Translations under genes and position numbers: made by a program
Assembly (NCBI GenBank): GCA_003254925.1
Contig: QANZ01015094.1
Location: 19,934-83,933, forward strand
Reading direction: 5' to 3'
Origin: Chamaecrista fasciculata
Taxonomy: Eukaryota > Streptophyta > Magnoliopsida > Fabales > Fabaceae
Length of the DNA stretch: 64,000 bases
The notes under the pieces: model-generated
Databases searched by the model: none
The model's input: the letters and a program-made list of their open reading frames with translations, nothing else
What the model was told of the DNA's origin: nothing
Shown: in pieces, positions 47,633-60,339 of the stretch
How positions within the stretch are numbered: the first letter of the stretch is position 1
Layout: each line of letters starts with the position of its first letter

Positions 47633-49555
47633 AGGGTAAAATGCAATTTAGGTATTTGTGGTTTAGCTCAATCAAACATTGGTGTTGTGCGGTTTCAAAA
47701 ATCTCACTTAACGTACCTAAGGTATGTGCCGTTAAGCAATTAAGATACCTATAGTTTTGTTCCGTCAATTTTAATGAAAAATGTTGGTATGACACTCACG
47801 TGAGTCAGTAAAAAATCAAATTCTAGTCTACAAACTATGGGATAAGTTTCATTTTGGGCATAAAACTACTTTTCGCCTTTGCCATTCATCGTGGTTGTTC
47901 ATTGATTTCACTGTTCACCACGCCCATCGTCATTGTTGCCTTTGTCGTTCATCATGACCATCGTCGTTGCCGCCCTTCATGACCATAGTCATTGTCGTTG
48001 TTCATGACTATTGTCGTTGCTACCTTTGTCGTCCATCACTATCGTTTATCGATGTCGCTATTCATCATAGACGTTCATCTTCGTTGTCGTTGTTCATGAC
48101 TATCGTCGGGAATGACAATGACGGTGATGAAGAACGACAATGATGATTGACGATAATAATGTTGGTGATGAACAACAGGTCTTGCGAGAGAAAAGAAAAT
48201 GCTGCAAAATATGTGTTATTGTATATAATGAACACAAGAAGAAGAAGAGGAAGAGGAAAAAGAAGTGTCAAAGTCAAATATTTGGGGGTTTATACATTTA
48301 GGTTCTATTTTATTTCTTTTATTATATTTTGATCCCTATTACAAATGGAAAGGGCCTTATCGCCAAGGAGACAAATCTTTTAGGGATTAAAATAATTTTT
48401 TTTCCATTTTTTTAACGGAAAAAGTGGATGAAAATTGGAAAGAAACTAATAATGAAACATTTTGAAATTTGAGGGACCAAAACAAAACTTTGAGCAAACT
48501 TGAAGGACCAAAGCATATTTTGGAGCCTTCTCTAATTTTTTTTTTAATTAATTCTACTAGGAAATAGCATTTATCAATACTAAAATATGCACTCAAATTC
48601 CTCATATTATATGAAAACTAACAATTTACTTCCAAATATTCTAATCTTACAACAAGTTTTCCCGGCTTGTAATAACCTTAATATCTTTTTAATCTTTTAA
48701 GTTTCATGTGAAAGATGAATTGCACTTTTTCATAAAAATATCAAATGACATAAATACTCTTGTAAGTATTATTTAAATTTGTAATTTAAGAAACGTTATG
48801 TTTGATTTTAAATCTAATTAAAAGTTCAATGTTTTCATTCTAATTTTTCTTTATTAGTTTATAATATATTAGTTATTAAGCTAATAAAATTATTCAATCA
48901 TGTTAAGAATTTTTTAACTTGAAAGTTAAATCATACACTACAAGAAATCAAAGTATCGTAGCTACATAAGTGATCTAACCAAATATTGTGATATATTCTA
49001 GTAACATTTCATGCTATTTTATTATGTTGATTGTGCTTAATATTTGCATTATTTAGCCTTGAGTTTTGATAAATTGGTTATTTGCTATGAAGCAGAGACA
49101 CTTCATTTTGAGGGCGTATCATCGTGTCAGACACGTGTCTGTATCCGACACTCGTACGACACTCATACGACACACATGTATAAGTTTCAAAATATAAAAT
49201 CAATTATTTGTATCTTTAACATAACAAACAATAGAAAATAATGACACGTGATAAATATTACGAATAAATATGGTACTTTTTAAAGTTTTCATCAAAATTT
49301 TTAAAATAATGACACAATATTTTTTGTGTCACATAATTTTAAAAATTTGGGGTGTCAGTGTCTCCGTATTTGTGTTGTGTCATGTGTCCATGCCACGTCA
49401 ACATTTTCCATTAAAATTGATGGAACAAAGTCACAAGTATCCTAACTGCTTAACGACGCATACTCCAAGTATCCTAAGTGAGATTGTTTAAACCACACAA
49501 CACCAATGTGAGATTGAGCTAAACCAAAAGTACCTAAATTGCATTTTACCCTATT
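47633..49555. mobile_element. Possible TIR element with GGGTAAAATGCA ends
   Basis: Left 'agggtaaaatgcaatttaggta' (47,633) is answered in inverted form at 49,394-49,555 ('aagtacctaaattgcattttaccct'). The arms are about 160 bp, with ATTTTT on both outer flanks. The same left arm starts at about 36,713 and 39,459 in copies A and B, without the right arm. The GTCGTT-rich block lies inside. Whether one element or two separate pieces is uncertain. Confidence 0.45.
49085..49393. mobile_element. hAT-type MITE, degraded copy 3
   Basis: Left end CTATGAAGCAGAGACAC then 'ttcattttgagggcgt' as in the 28,367 copy. The right end 'gtgtccatgcc' has lost its last bases. No TSD seen. Confidence 0.7.
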
Positions 49556-50573
49556 TTTAATACAACATATGAGACATTGACAACATAGAAAGCACTTTGT
49601 TTGAATTGTTTTTTTTTTTTGAAAAAATGCGATGAAAACCTATACTCAAATTTTATTTTTTGAAAAAAAAAATTGAATCTTGGTGGGTTAAGTGAGCCTG
49701 GTGAATCGAGTTGGCAAAATTCATCGTCGTCATGTACTGATGTCGCCGTTCACCATGCCCATCGTTGTTGCTGCCTTTGTCGTTCTTCATGACCATCATC
49801 ATTGCCGCCATTCATGACAATCATCATTGTCACTGTTCATGACTATCATCGTTGCTACCTTTGTCATTCACTATGCCCATCGTTGTTGCTGCCTTTGTCG
49901 TTCATCATAACCATCATCGTTGCTAACTTTGTAGTTCATCACTATCGTTAATAAAGAAGAAGTGGTCTAACGTCCCTATATGTAAAACATGTATAAAACA
50001 TCATTTCAACATAAGAGAGCGGTTTGTTGGCCATAATTTTTAAAACTCCTTCACTTGTTTACAAGATATTCAAAATACAAGAGGCTCAGCCTCGAAACAG
50101 CCACACAAGGCCTAGAAGAAAAGATAAGAACTAAGGAAACCTAAAAACACACAACTACAAACCTACACTGAATAAGGATTCCCATGGTAGATGAGAATCC
50201 TTCAAGAAGAACCACACGAGGCCCTTTGCCCAGTATCCTTCTATCCTGCAACGCAAAACTGAAGGGGGAGTAGGAGTGAGAATTCGAGGGAATTCTCAGT
50301 AGGATACGAGAACTCACTTTAAACACAATCCATAAGACAAATAAATAATTCCCGCATCTCAACAAAACCATAGAGTTCGGCAATAATTCGCAAAGCATAA
50401 ACTTACCTACTCAAAATATAAGCACAATGCAATACTATAAATACGAGACACCAAGAAACAAGTAAAATCTCAACTTACCGTATCTCAATACAATAACACT
50501 CAATAATAATCATTTATAAAATAAGTATCATAAACATAGTCAATCCACTCCCTTCATTTCCCATTACCACTTG

Positions 50574-50724
50574 CCTACCACTCGGGCCCTTATAACCCCA
50601 TAAAGTTAATAACAAGTTGGCCACCACCCGGCCCCTTTTATCCCCAAAATAGTTTTGGCCACCACCCAACCCCTTATATCCCTAAAACAGTTTTGGCCAC
50701 CACCCGGCCCCTTATACCCCCCCA
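50574..50724. repeat. Tandem repeat in the 2.7-kb LTR
   Basis: About four imperfect units of roughly 40-47 bp around 'ggccaccacccggccccttata', C-rich on this strand. Confidence 0.85.
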
Positions 50725-50924
50725 TAAATTATATATACGTATCCATATATATATATGCATATTTCAGTCACAATTACAGGTGCAGCCCACAACTCAATAC
50801 CCATATCATATTCCACATCTCAAACTTGATTAATCAAATCCCACCATTCAACTTAGTTTAGTTATGCCCATAACATAAACAAAGGCCTATCATTCCCAAG
50901 AGTAATAGAGTTCATTCCCAAATA

Positions 50925-51250
50925 ATAATAACATAACATGTTAATCAATATCAAATGGTATCACAACCTATTCTTTCATCATTTACAATTTCAAACATAT
51001 TTAGTAATTCACTCTAAAATGTTATGCCCATAGTCCTGAATCCTCAATTTCACATATGCATCAGAAGTGCATTCCACAATCAAATATTCATATGTACATG
51101 TACCAGCATCACATATAATAATAACATAGCATGTTAATCGATATCAAATGGTATCACAGTTTATTCTTTCATCATTTAAGATTTCAAACATATTCAGTAA
51201 TTCACTCAAAAGTGTTATGCCCATAGTCCTGAATCCTCAATTTCACATAT
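50925..51250. repeat. Direct duplication within the 2.7-kb LTR
   Basis: 50,925-51,060 and 51,115-51,250 share 'gttatgcccatagtcctgaa' and long flanking similarity with few differences (period about 190 bp). Confidence 0.85.
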
Positions 51251-53710
51251 GTTCATATAATCTATCCATATTTAAACCATCTAGTGCATTCTCAATCCCA
51301 AGTATCTCCAGACAATACTCTATGACCATTCAACATTCATAAGTAAGAACAAGCACAACATTTTACATATTTCATTCATCATTAAGTATCAAAATTATGA
51401 CTTCTAAAACCCTAAGTAAACTTAACATGCAATTGGAAATTTAGCCAATACAAGACACATTGAAGCCAAGACTCACAAATTCTATACATTAAGTACAATT
51501 CCAACAAGATTCTACCCTAATCACCCCAATTTTGGACCTAACCCCAATCAAAACCCCAAAGAATTTGGTTGAGAAGAAAGAATAAAGGGTTTGTCAAGAT
51601 GGAGGGGAAACAAGCATCATACCTTAACTTAGAGTGAACAGGAAAGCCTCCAATCCTTCCCTTGTTCTTCTTCTTCCTTCCCTCACGTCGTCTTCCTCTT
51701 TTCTTCTTTTCTACTCGGCACTCAAAGGGACAGGAAGAACGTAGGTTGATTATTTTGCAATATTCCTATGAATATTACAATCTTGTGTTTGATTCAACTT
51801 TGGTAATCCTTGGAATATTTGATATTTTTCTAAATATGCCCTTGACTTTTAATTCTCAAATAATAACTTATCAAATGCAAAAATTCTCCAAAATAATTAA
51901 TAAGAATACTTTGCAAAAATGTTCTTTGTTTTTAAATCATTGAGGATTTATCAAGAAAATATGATTTCAAAACATAATGTCATAATTCTTAAAATTAAAA
52001 AATAGTCTAAAAATATCATCGCTCAAAATATAACTATAATTGTCAAAGTAACACTTAATTAGTTAGGTTTGACAAAGAGAATAAAATTAGATGAGAGATG
52101 AAAAGAGTTTGTAGAACAAAATTTAATTAGCTAAGTTTAATGAGGGTAAAATAGTCATTTTAGATGGACCAAAATAATCCCATCCCATGGGATTAGACTA
52201 ATCCCACCCCTAGGGTGGGATTAAAAAGTAGCTATTTTAGAAAATTATGCTACTCCTATGAAGACAATATTCTCAGGATTAATTTTTTAATCCGCATTAC
52301 AAACGCATGATTGGTCTATGCCGAAGCTCTTAATCCCGGGACTAATTTTCCAATCCGTGTACCAAATGCCCCCTTACTTTTAAACCCTTAGAACTTAGTT
52401 CCTCTTCCACCATTCAACTCCTCATTTTATTTACAACACCTACATACCTTTCTTTCCTACTCAAACTTATATTTTCCTTAAGTTACGATAACTTCTTCAT
52501 TTTTCAGTTTAGTCCTCGTGGGTACCATTGCATAATTTTACCACCTTTCTCCACCTATTTTTTTCATTATTTAGTCCTTTCTTCTAAACTCTTCTTAGAG
52601 ATTACCCTTTCCATAGTTATTTGAGACCATCCAAACTTTATTATCTTTCAAAGAGGTCCTTATATTATGAAAACATGGGATGTTACAAGAAGTGTAAGTG
52701 TTGAAGTCAAATATTTGGAGGTTTATAAATTTAGGTTCTATTTTATTTCTTTTATTTCATTTTGATCCCTATTACAAAAGGAAAGGTACTTAATGCAAAA
52801 GAAACAAATGTTTTAGGGATAAAAATCAATTTTTTTCTTTTATCTTTTAATGAAAAAAGTGGATGAAAATTGGAGAAAGACTAATGGTGAAACTTTTTGA
52901 AACTTGAGGGACCAAAACAAAACTTTGAACAAACCTGAAGGACCAAAACAAGACTTTGGCCTTTAACAAATTGTCATTTCAAAATAACTAGTCTAAAGCA
53001 CAATATTATTAACACAACACTAAACTAAAATATATTTTCTATACCTAATGAAACCCCAATCAAATAAATAAATTGTCTCAAATTTTCTCTACCTATCATA
53101 ATTATTACATACTTATTTGAATAATTTTATATCTCAATTATTAACACCTACAATTTTCGAACACATAACTATTAAAATCGCTTGTAAAAGAAATTATCCA
53201 AACACATCTTTTTCAATTCCAACAACGTTTCCAAAACTCCATCTAACAACTTCAAGCAATCCCAAAAAGTGGTTGACTTTTGATATATTGGCTGACTTCT
53301 TGGGTTGTCATCAAGTTCTAATTACGTTATTATGGAGTTACACACAGGTTAATCCAATCATATTGAAATGCACAACTACAATGAAAAAAACTTCACATTA
53401 ATAGCCCTTGGAGGACTAATTCCAAGAAGCTCAAAACTCACATGTGGAAAATTTCATTTATCAAGTACAGAAGCACCCAACTCTCTAAACTGCCAAATTG
53501 AATTACAATTAGGTATCAACATGTTTCTTTACTCTTTTTTTTTTCTTTTTTAGAATATGATGATGGGGTCAAGATTTTCTATTCACAGACACTGTATACT
53601 TTATGTTAGGAGCTTAAAAAGAGAAACTTGCGAGTACTTCCTGTAGGAACCAACCTTATATACACTTGTTTCAGAAAATATGGAAGTGATGATGCCAAAT
53701 ACTGGGAAGC

Positions 53711-56700
53711 CTAAAACTCAATGCCACTATTTATCTGAACAGAGAAAGAAGGTCGGCCAACATTGGATAGTGGAGCATCAACTCTGAGAACCACACCCGA
53801 ACTTCCTACATTTCCATTCCATTTTGATCTTCCAATCTGAAAACAAAACACAAGATATACAAATTGAATTCCATTATATCAAGCTCATTTTGATAGGTTT
53901 CCTAAGATATGGGAGGTATACTTGCATATCATCTAAGCACATCCCTACTAATAAGATGAATAAACAAAAGGAAGCTACATTTTACTCCCTTATGCTGAAA
54001 CCAAATTACATTAATTGGACTCAGAATGTAAAACAACACTACCTTGAATCTTAGATTAAAATGAAAATGGTAAATCATAGTTAAACTTAACTATGAAGTT
54101 CTAGATATGGCCTCTTATACATGCATTTTCATCCCGATCCCATACTAAGGTTGTTGAAATGAGTAGCCTCTTACAGTCAGTTTTAGCAGGAATTTAATGT
54201 TTCCATTCCAGTCCAATTCTTTTTCAAAGAGGTGTTTTACATTTTAAAATTCATGGAAGAATTTGAAGTTAGGCCCTGGTTTAGGGCATAAATGTACTTT
54301 CCCCTTCTTATTTAAATAATATTGATCCTTTTACTAATTTTTCTAAAGCCGGGATGCAACTAAAAACTGTATGACACTAAGGAGTTGAAAGAAAGATGTG
54401 GAACTAGCATTTCTCATGAGCAATAATATTAAAAAACAATAAATTATATGCATTACATTGCTATAGTAACAAATTAGCTGGCTTAAAAAGAAACTTACAG
54501 ATATTGATGCAAATGCAGAAGGATACGTCATGAAGGCACATCCACAGATTAGATTAAGTTTCTCTTGAATAGAATGTATGAGTTCGGCACGCAGCCCGGG
54601 ATTGCTTCCACCAAAAGTGGGACATACACTGATCATAAGAGAACATACAAGATAAATGCATCAACAAAATGAATATCAACATAACAAGCAATATTAGAGA
54701 TTAGAAAATATAAATTGTACACTACAAAATGTATTGGAGCAAGAGAAATATCAAATTGGGAAACAGAAAATGCATAACAGTTGAGAATATTTTCTACACA
54801 CAGTCTCTGAGCATTATTCAGAGAAAAAAATATCTAAATAGCAGATTTTTGGTACACCAAATATTCCTCAAACGAAAGGGTGTAGTGAGCTCAACTGATA
54901 AGCTCTTCTCTATTGGAATTTAACTTTTAAATCAAAATTTTGCACTATCCAAATTGATCAGAAAGACTGACGGTTTAGTTTCTGTTTTTTCAAGGAATGA
55001 GCTGCCTTTGCAAAATTGTGGAGCTATTTGATGGTAATACTTGCAGCAAAGAATTTTTCAGATCGCACTATGAAGATTCATTGTCGTATTCATTCTTAAA
55101 AAAAAAGCCTGATCTCTTGCATGTATTTTTCTAGTAGGAAAACTTAATTTATAAATTTGCAGGCGAGCAAATTGTCATATACAGAAGGAATCAAATGGGG
55201 AAACAGAAAATGCATAACAATTGTGCTATCCAGAATGTAATGAAAGCACCCAAAGGTTAAGATTTGACAATACAAATGCAATCCCTTACATAACAAAACA
55301 GAGTTAATTATGTTACCTAAATTGAACGGTTGGCCTCACCATGAGACCAGATCTCTGCCAGGCCAAAGCCTGGGCAACAGCCAAGGAAAATGATTTGTCA
55401 GGCCATTGTATCATTGGTGTGATTCTTGTTCCCCACTTATTCTAAAAAAAACAATGAGTTTAACATAAATATTAGTTTCCATCCATGGAAAAATGTGTTT
55501 GAACTTTTAAGTTCCAAATAATCATTCACCAGGTTGGCTTCAAGTGTGAACTTCATACATATTGTTTAATTGACACCTTCAATAACTTAAATCTAACCTT
55601 GCATGAAAAGCTGAATCTCATTTCTCCTGGATATTGACCTTGAGCTTGTAGAAGACCCCCGCAAAAAGGAAGGAAGGCACTAGTATTTAGACCCTCACCA
55701 GATACGTAAGTTACTTGTCCATTGGGAAATTGTAGATCCACAAATGACTGGATCCAGAGAAGAGTTAAGAAGATATTGATGTTAGGGAATTCATACAACA
55801 AAGAAAGTTGCAGAGTAACTAAGTTGTAGGGGCACGTATTGAGATTTGAGATATGGGTCATATACTAATAGATTATTAAAACAGATTTGATCTAAAATAT
55901 CAAAATCAGAAACCGAGTAACTGTAATTGAAGGCTGAAGACAAATAGAAGTGAAATAATAATATGCTGAAATCCCTGAAGATAGCTATACATCCTAAAAT
56001 GTTAGGTCAAAATTCATTACTTAGCACAATGAACATTGACAACCTAGGGACCTCAAGAGATAATTAAGTGTCGGATCATACATTTTAGGAACGAGTTACA
56101 AAAAGACATAAATACAAGCCTGTAAAATAAAACCCAATTTACTGCAAAACTGAACTAGGATAATTAACTTCATTCTTAGCAACCACACAGAATGACTAAT
56201 GTCGGAAAGAAAATCATTAAAGTTCTACATATATCACTGATAGGAAAAAGGTCCTACAACATATACCAATTTTGAACATCAATTGACTAGCAATTGCAAG
56301 CAACAAGAGCATGGGTTGGTACTACCATGCAAGCCATCATGTCAATGTATATGACATTAATGGATACTGAAACTCATGGCTAGTGTTTTAAGAGTCATTA
56401 TAAGATATCAACTTACACAAGCTAAAGGGTTGAGGCATAGCATGGACATCAACAGCCACCTTCTGTGTTTTGACCACACTGCTGGGCAAAGAGAATGCAT
56501 ACCATTCTGACAATCAAAGAGCTTAGCTTGTCAGGTAAAAATGAAAGGGAAAATCTCTTGATGAAGGGGTCTAGATGCATTATGATTTATGACTCAACAC
56601 AAACATATAAGCAATTTCAAAAAAAAGGAAGGCATTTAACAGAGAGAGAAAGAGAGTAATCTATAAGGGAAAAATACATATCATATGCAATATACTACGC

Positions 56701-59700
56701 TACATTGCTACAATACCTACTGGAAAATAAAAGATATTAAGAAATTTCAAGATGAATACCAGTATTAATTAGCGATATCATCTCATTCCAAGATCTGCAC
56801 CATTTAATTATCATGAAGTCCTTTCCTTAATAAATATAAATTCATTCTGAAAATAGTCCTCACTTAACTGCAAATCTAGTGGATTGGTCATTTGACCTGA
56901 TGCATATTAAAAAACATGAAATGTTTACATAAAAGCATAGAATGCATATATTTTCTGTATTTCTGTTTGCTAATTGTTAGATCATTACCATCAGGGCAAT
57001 GAAATTAATAACATCGGGAAAGAAAAAATACGAATTCTCCAGATTAAGAGTAAACTAAAGAGTTGGGGGTCGATAGACATGAGATAATACAGAAATCCTC
57101 AAGGAACCCAAATACCCAATGTTAACAATAACAAAGCAAACCTACTTTAAAGTTAAAGCAAATGAGGCCATCACAGATTGAAACAGCATCATGCCACCTT
57201 GGAAAGAAGAATTAAAAATTGATCTGAAATAAATTTCTCTTTTCTAAATTCTAGAAGATTAAAATTTAGTTCATCAGGAGTAAAAACGGAAGGGACAACA
57301 ACGTGAAATGGTTCTCACCCACCATGAACTTGGCTTTTAGATGAAACCTAATAATACAAATTCAAGCCTAGAAAAGAGTCCATGGGATCAATATTTGTAT
57401 CCTAGCTCTTCTAGAATATAATCAAATAAGTAGCGTCAAACACAAACAATAGAGAATGAAAGTTGAATACAAGTTAAGTACAACAAAGACAGTAAATTCT
57501 GGATCATGACAGGAACAAGGTACTTAAGATAATGGTATGCCAGGAAATGTCACTACTAATATAGTAATATCATTCCGAATTTATGCCAAGAGTGGTATAC
57601 CAATAATTGAACATACTCAAGGTAATTAAACAAATGCATAATTTGGTAATAACGTCCAATGGTCAAATGCCTATAATGTAGTACATGCCTTTGTTAATTA
57701 GACTTGACACTTGAACACAATGTCCAGTGTCAAATTGTGATGAATAAGTTCATCCCCAATTTATTAACAATTTAATAGAAAACTGCAACTTAGCTTGGTG
57801 ACACTGATTGGTACCTTTCTGTCATAGCCATACCAAAGCAAGTGTTGTTTCGACAAATGGACAGGCAAAAGGAGGGTAGAATCACGGACAAAGAGTAGAG
57901 GCCCAAGCTGGACCAGGAAAAGAGATGAATTTTCATTTCCAGATGTAGAACCACCATGTGATGCCTCTACTCTCCATAAATCTCCCCTTGCAACTAAAGA
58001 ACCTTCCACCTCTTGTGTTCTACTATCATATGTTGATGAAACATTTATGATTCCCTGCAGTTGATAAATATAACCAGTAAGGGAAGTATACAGAGAGAGA
58101 GATAGAGAGAAAGAGGAATGTAGGCATACAAAACACAGCACAGAATTATAAAATTTCCGTCAAACCTTTTTTCAAAACTAATATTCAATATAAGAAACCT
58201 CCCCTATCTGACAGCCAATGGCCGTCAACCATAACTATGATGAAGCCATGGAGGACCATGAACCCTTAATTTCAGTTGATCAGGATAACTTATTTAAAAT
58301 AGGTATGCAAAGAACATGTGAAAGGTATATGCAAAAGTAATATCAGATATTCAGACTTGGCTTACTTTCACCTCACCGGCTCACACATCTTCAGGTGTTA
58401 TAAATCTGGGAATTTTACTCTCACTTGCGGAAAAAAGAAATGATAGAAGTCCATCTACTTACAAATAAAAACCATAAGAAAATTAGAAAATTGAATCAGA
58501 AGTCGGAACATTTAGAATGACAATTTCCCCAAACTACTTTCATAGGGAAACGTCAATCCAAAAGTCTACTCTTCAAGATCAGCATCAATTTGTTGCATAA
58601 AAATCTGACTAAACAATGCCATACACAAATAATTTCCAAAGAAACAGAGCAGATATGGAGTACCAAAGGACAACTAGGCCACAAACATGCAGAAGGATAA
58701 CAGTGGCTCAACTTTTGCTTTTGGTGTTTATATTGATGGATAGACAGATAGACTTAGTGATGTCAAGCATAATCCTTTGACTGAAACAATATATTACATA
58801 TCAACGGGAACTTTAACTAGGTAAGGAAAGAGAATGGCAAAGCACAACTAAGTAACAAGGCAAGCCTTCTGGCCTAGAGGCTATGAGCAGAAAGAAAAAA
58901 TTGTTTACCTTCATCACCATAGGATTTGAATTTGATATCCCAATCTCACATAATCATTTAAAAGCAGAATCGAGCATTAGGGCAGACAAATTTCAGGATT
59001 CAGGCACTTGGCTATGTTGTTTCAGAAAAACAGCATGTTAATCTTGTACACAGTAAAATTAGACACGAAAGTGATAAGGGGTTTTTAAGTTAACAGTTCT
59101 TTTAGAGGAGTATTTTTCTCTCATGTTATGGAACAACTGTTTGTTGAAGTGGTTCAATTGGAGCTACAAATCACATTTATATCCAAAGTTCCTAAAGTGA
59201 ACTACCAAATCAGGAAACTGACACGTATCAGAAGTGCGAAGAATATATTGAGTAGAGCTGCTTATGCAAAGAAAAAAAAAATACAAAAACAAAACAGCGC
59301 TCGATTTTACCTGTCTTCTGCCCAGAAGATTCGCCACACCAAGATTAAACCCACCAGTCTCTTCATCCGCCGATCCACCAGTATCATTTTCAGCGAACCC
59401 ATAAGATCTCAACCTTTCACTCAGTGATCCCAAATCTTCTTGCATAGTAATCCCAGCGGCGTCAGCTCTCAGCCTACCCTTATCATCTTCCATCCGAAAA
59501 GAAGCCATCACTGAATCCTCCTGTTTAAACGGCATCATCGGCAAAGACCTAAAAAACTGCTGAACTAACCCATTCACGCTCGCACCAAAATCAGCTCCAG
59601 CTTGCCCAATCCTGTTTCCAATATCGAAAATAGCCGAAACCCCATCGATTCCATAATTATCCGTCGTCGCCGCCAATCCGAAATCCCTCTTGCCAAAATT

Positions 59701-59880
59701 CTGAGTCGGAAATTCCAGATCAAAGAGCTTCGATGTCGTCGGAGGAGTGGGCCACGTGAACGGCGGAGGATTTATGTGAGTCTGAATCAAATCGGTGAAA
59801 CCCTGCGCAAGACGGTCGGCCAAATCGTGACCGTGTCGCTGAACCTCTTCCCACGCCTCGAACGATCTCTCTACAGACAT
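53711..59880 (-). CDS. Intact 7-exon gene, 476 aa; probable TGD4/PDE320-related protein
   Basis: Exons on the - strand: 59880-59311, 58054-57815, 56506-56417, 55747-55598, 55441-55317, 54628-54499, 53836-53711 (570, 240, 90, 150, 125, 130, 126 bp; 1,431 bp with stop TAG). All borders are GT-AG and phases join. The protein starts MSVERSFEAWEEVQRHGHDL. It contains NPPPFTWPTPP and alternating short polar/hydrophobic stretches of beta-strand type (e.g. VTYVSGEGLN, GEMRFSFSCK). It ends LSNVGRPSFSVQINSGIEF. No signal peptide, no long hydrophobic helix, no catalytic motif. Length and overall look suggest the plant family related to TGD4 (a chloroplast outer-envelope protein in ER-to-plastid lipid import; the Arabidopsis paralogue At2g44640 comes to mind). 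This is from memory and needs a search. An upstream in-frame TTG (59,925) is not a plausible start; the ATG at 59,880 is. Confidence 0.9.
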
Positions 59881-59890
59881 CTCCGAAAAC

Positions 59891-59905
59891 TCAAAACCTC
59901 TCCAT
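59891..59905 (-). promoter_or_regulatory. Four-codon upstream ORF before the 476-aa gene
   Basis: ATGGAGAGGTTTTGA encodes M-E-R-F-stop and ends 10 nt before the main ATG. It is the only upstream ATG I see in the proximal leader, so it could lower initiation at the main start. Confidence 0.5.
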
Positions 59906-60074
59906 AAAAACTTTGAGGCAATCAATTAATCAATCAACGAGTCGAAGACGAAAATGGCAAGTACTTAATCAGCACAATCAGTGAAGTTCAAGCACACAGA
60001 GAGAAGAAACGGAACAACAGAAACAGTAGCAGAAGCTATCAAATATAGAAGGAAGTGCGAAAAATGAGAAAGAA

Positions 60075-60200
60075 AGTTCAAAATTACTACAGATGAAAGA
60101 AGCGAGATTTGGGGGTTAGAGAGAGAGAGAGAGAGATAGAGAGAGAAAACAAAGGCAAAGGAGTGGTCGTATCGAAGAAGAAGGATAATTGAGAGAAACG
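60075..60200 (-). promoter_or_regulatory. CT-rich leader/promoter region of the 476-aa gene
   Basis: Read on the - strand, a (CT)n tract (60,117-60,146) lies about 240 bp upstream of the ATG. CT-rich tracts are common around plant transcription starts. No definite TATA box identified. Confidence 0.4.
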
Positions 60201-60339
60201 CGATTTGGTGAGATGAATCGTTTTGTTTTTTGTTTTGTGGCTTAGATGACCGAAGATCTTATTGAAGGGAATATGTGGGTCATGTGTCGAGGACGGAAGC
60301 GAAGGTGACGGCCAATGAGCACGCAGGAATTTGTGACAC

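Larger units (their letters stand above)
45865..48541. repeat. Segmental duplication unit, copy C
   Basis: Starts 'aagtggcacaaagctttaaa' like A and B, and continues through the coding-like exon (46,125-46,278), the SOSEKI fragment (46,488-46,705), the 'ggtacatcattgatttgatg' block and the GTCGTT-rich block (47,880-48,110). It follows the kinase pseudogene as copy A follows copy 2, so gene and unit moved together. Confidence 0.75.
49963..52687 (-). mobile_element. Solo LTR, 2,725 bp (large-LTR family, copy 2)
   Basis: Starts TGGTCTAACG, ends GGGATGTTACA, with the 5-bp TSD AGAAG (49,958-49,962 and 52,688-52,692). On the - strand it starts TGTAACATCCCATG, usual for plant Gypsy-type LTRs. It has no internal domain and no partner LTR. 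It shares GAGGCTCAGCCTC, the 'gaattctcagtagg' motif and the pyrimidine-rich block with the 7,644-9,760 LTR. It holds about four units of a GGCCACCACCCGGCCCCTTA repeat (50,574-50,724) and a duplicated stretch of about 135 bp (50,925-51,060 and 51,115-51,250). Confidence 0.78.
48542..53400. repeat. Segmental duplication unit, copy D (fragmented)
   Basis: 48,542-48,900 matches the 'ctaaaatatgcactcaa' block of B (39,060-39,440). 49,710-49,962 is the GTCGTT-rich block. After the 2.7-kb LTR the unit resumes at 52,688 and runs to about 53,400, parallel to B 40,150-41,735 without B's Mutator-type insertion. Confidence 0.7.

Noticed and set aside
50574..50724. Regularly spaced repeat, considered as CRISPR-like
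   Set aside because: Units are contiguous without unique spacers and lie in a plant LTR.
59881..59925. 15-residue N-terminal extension of the 476-aa protein
   Set aside because: It would start at TTG, and an upstream ATG in another frame (59,905) intervenes. ATG 59,880 gives the conserved-looking start.
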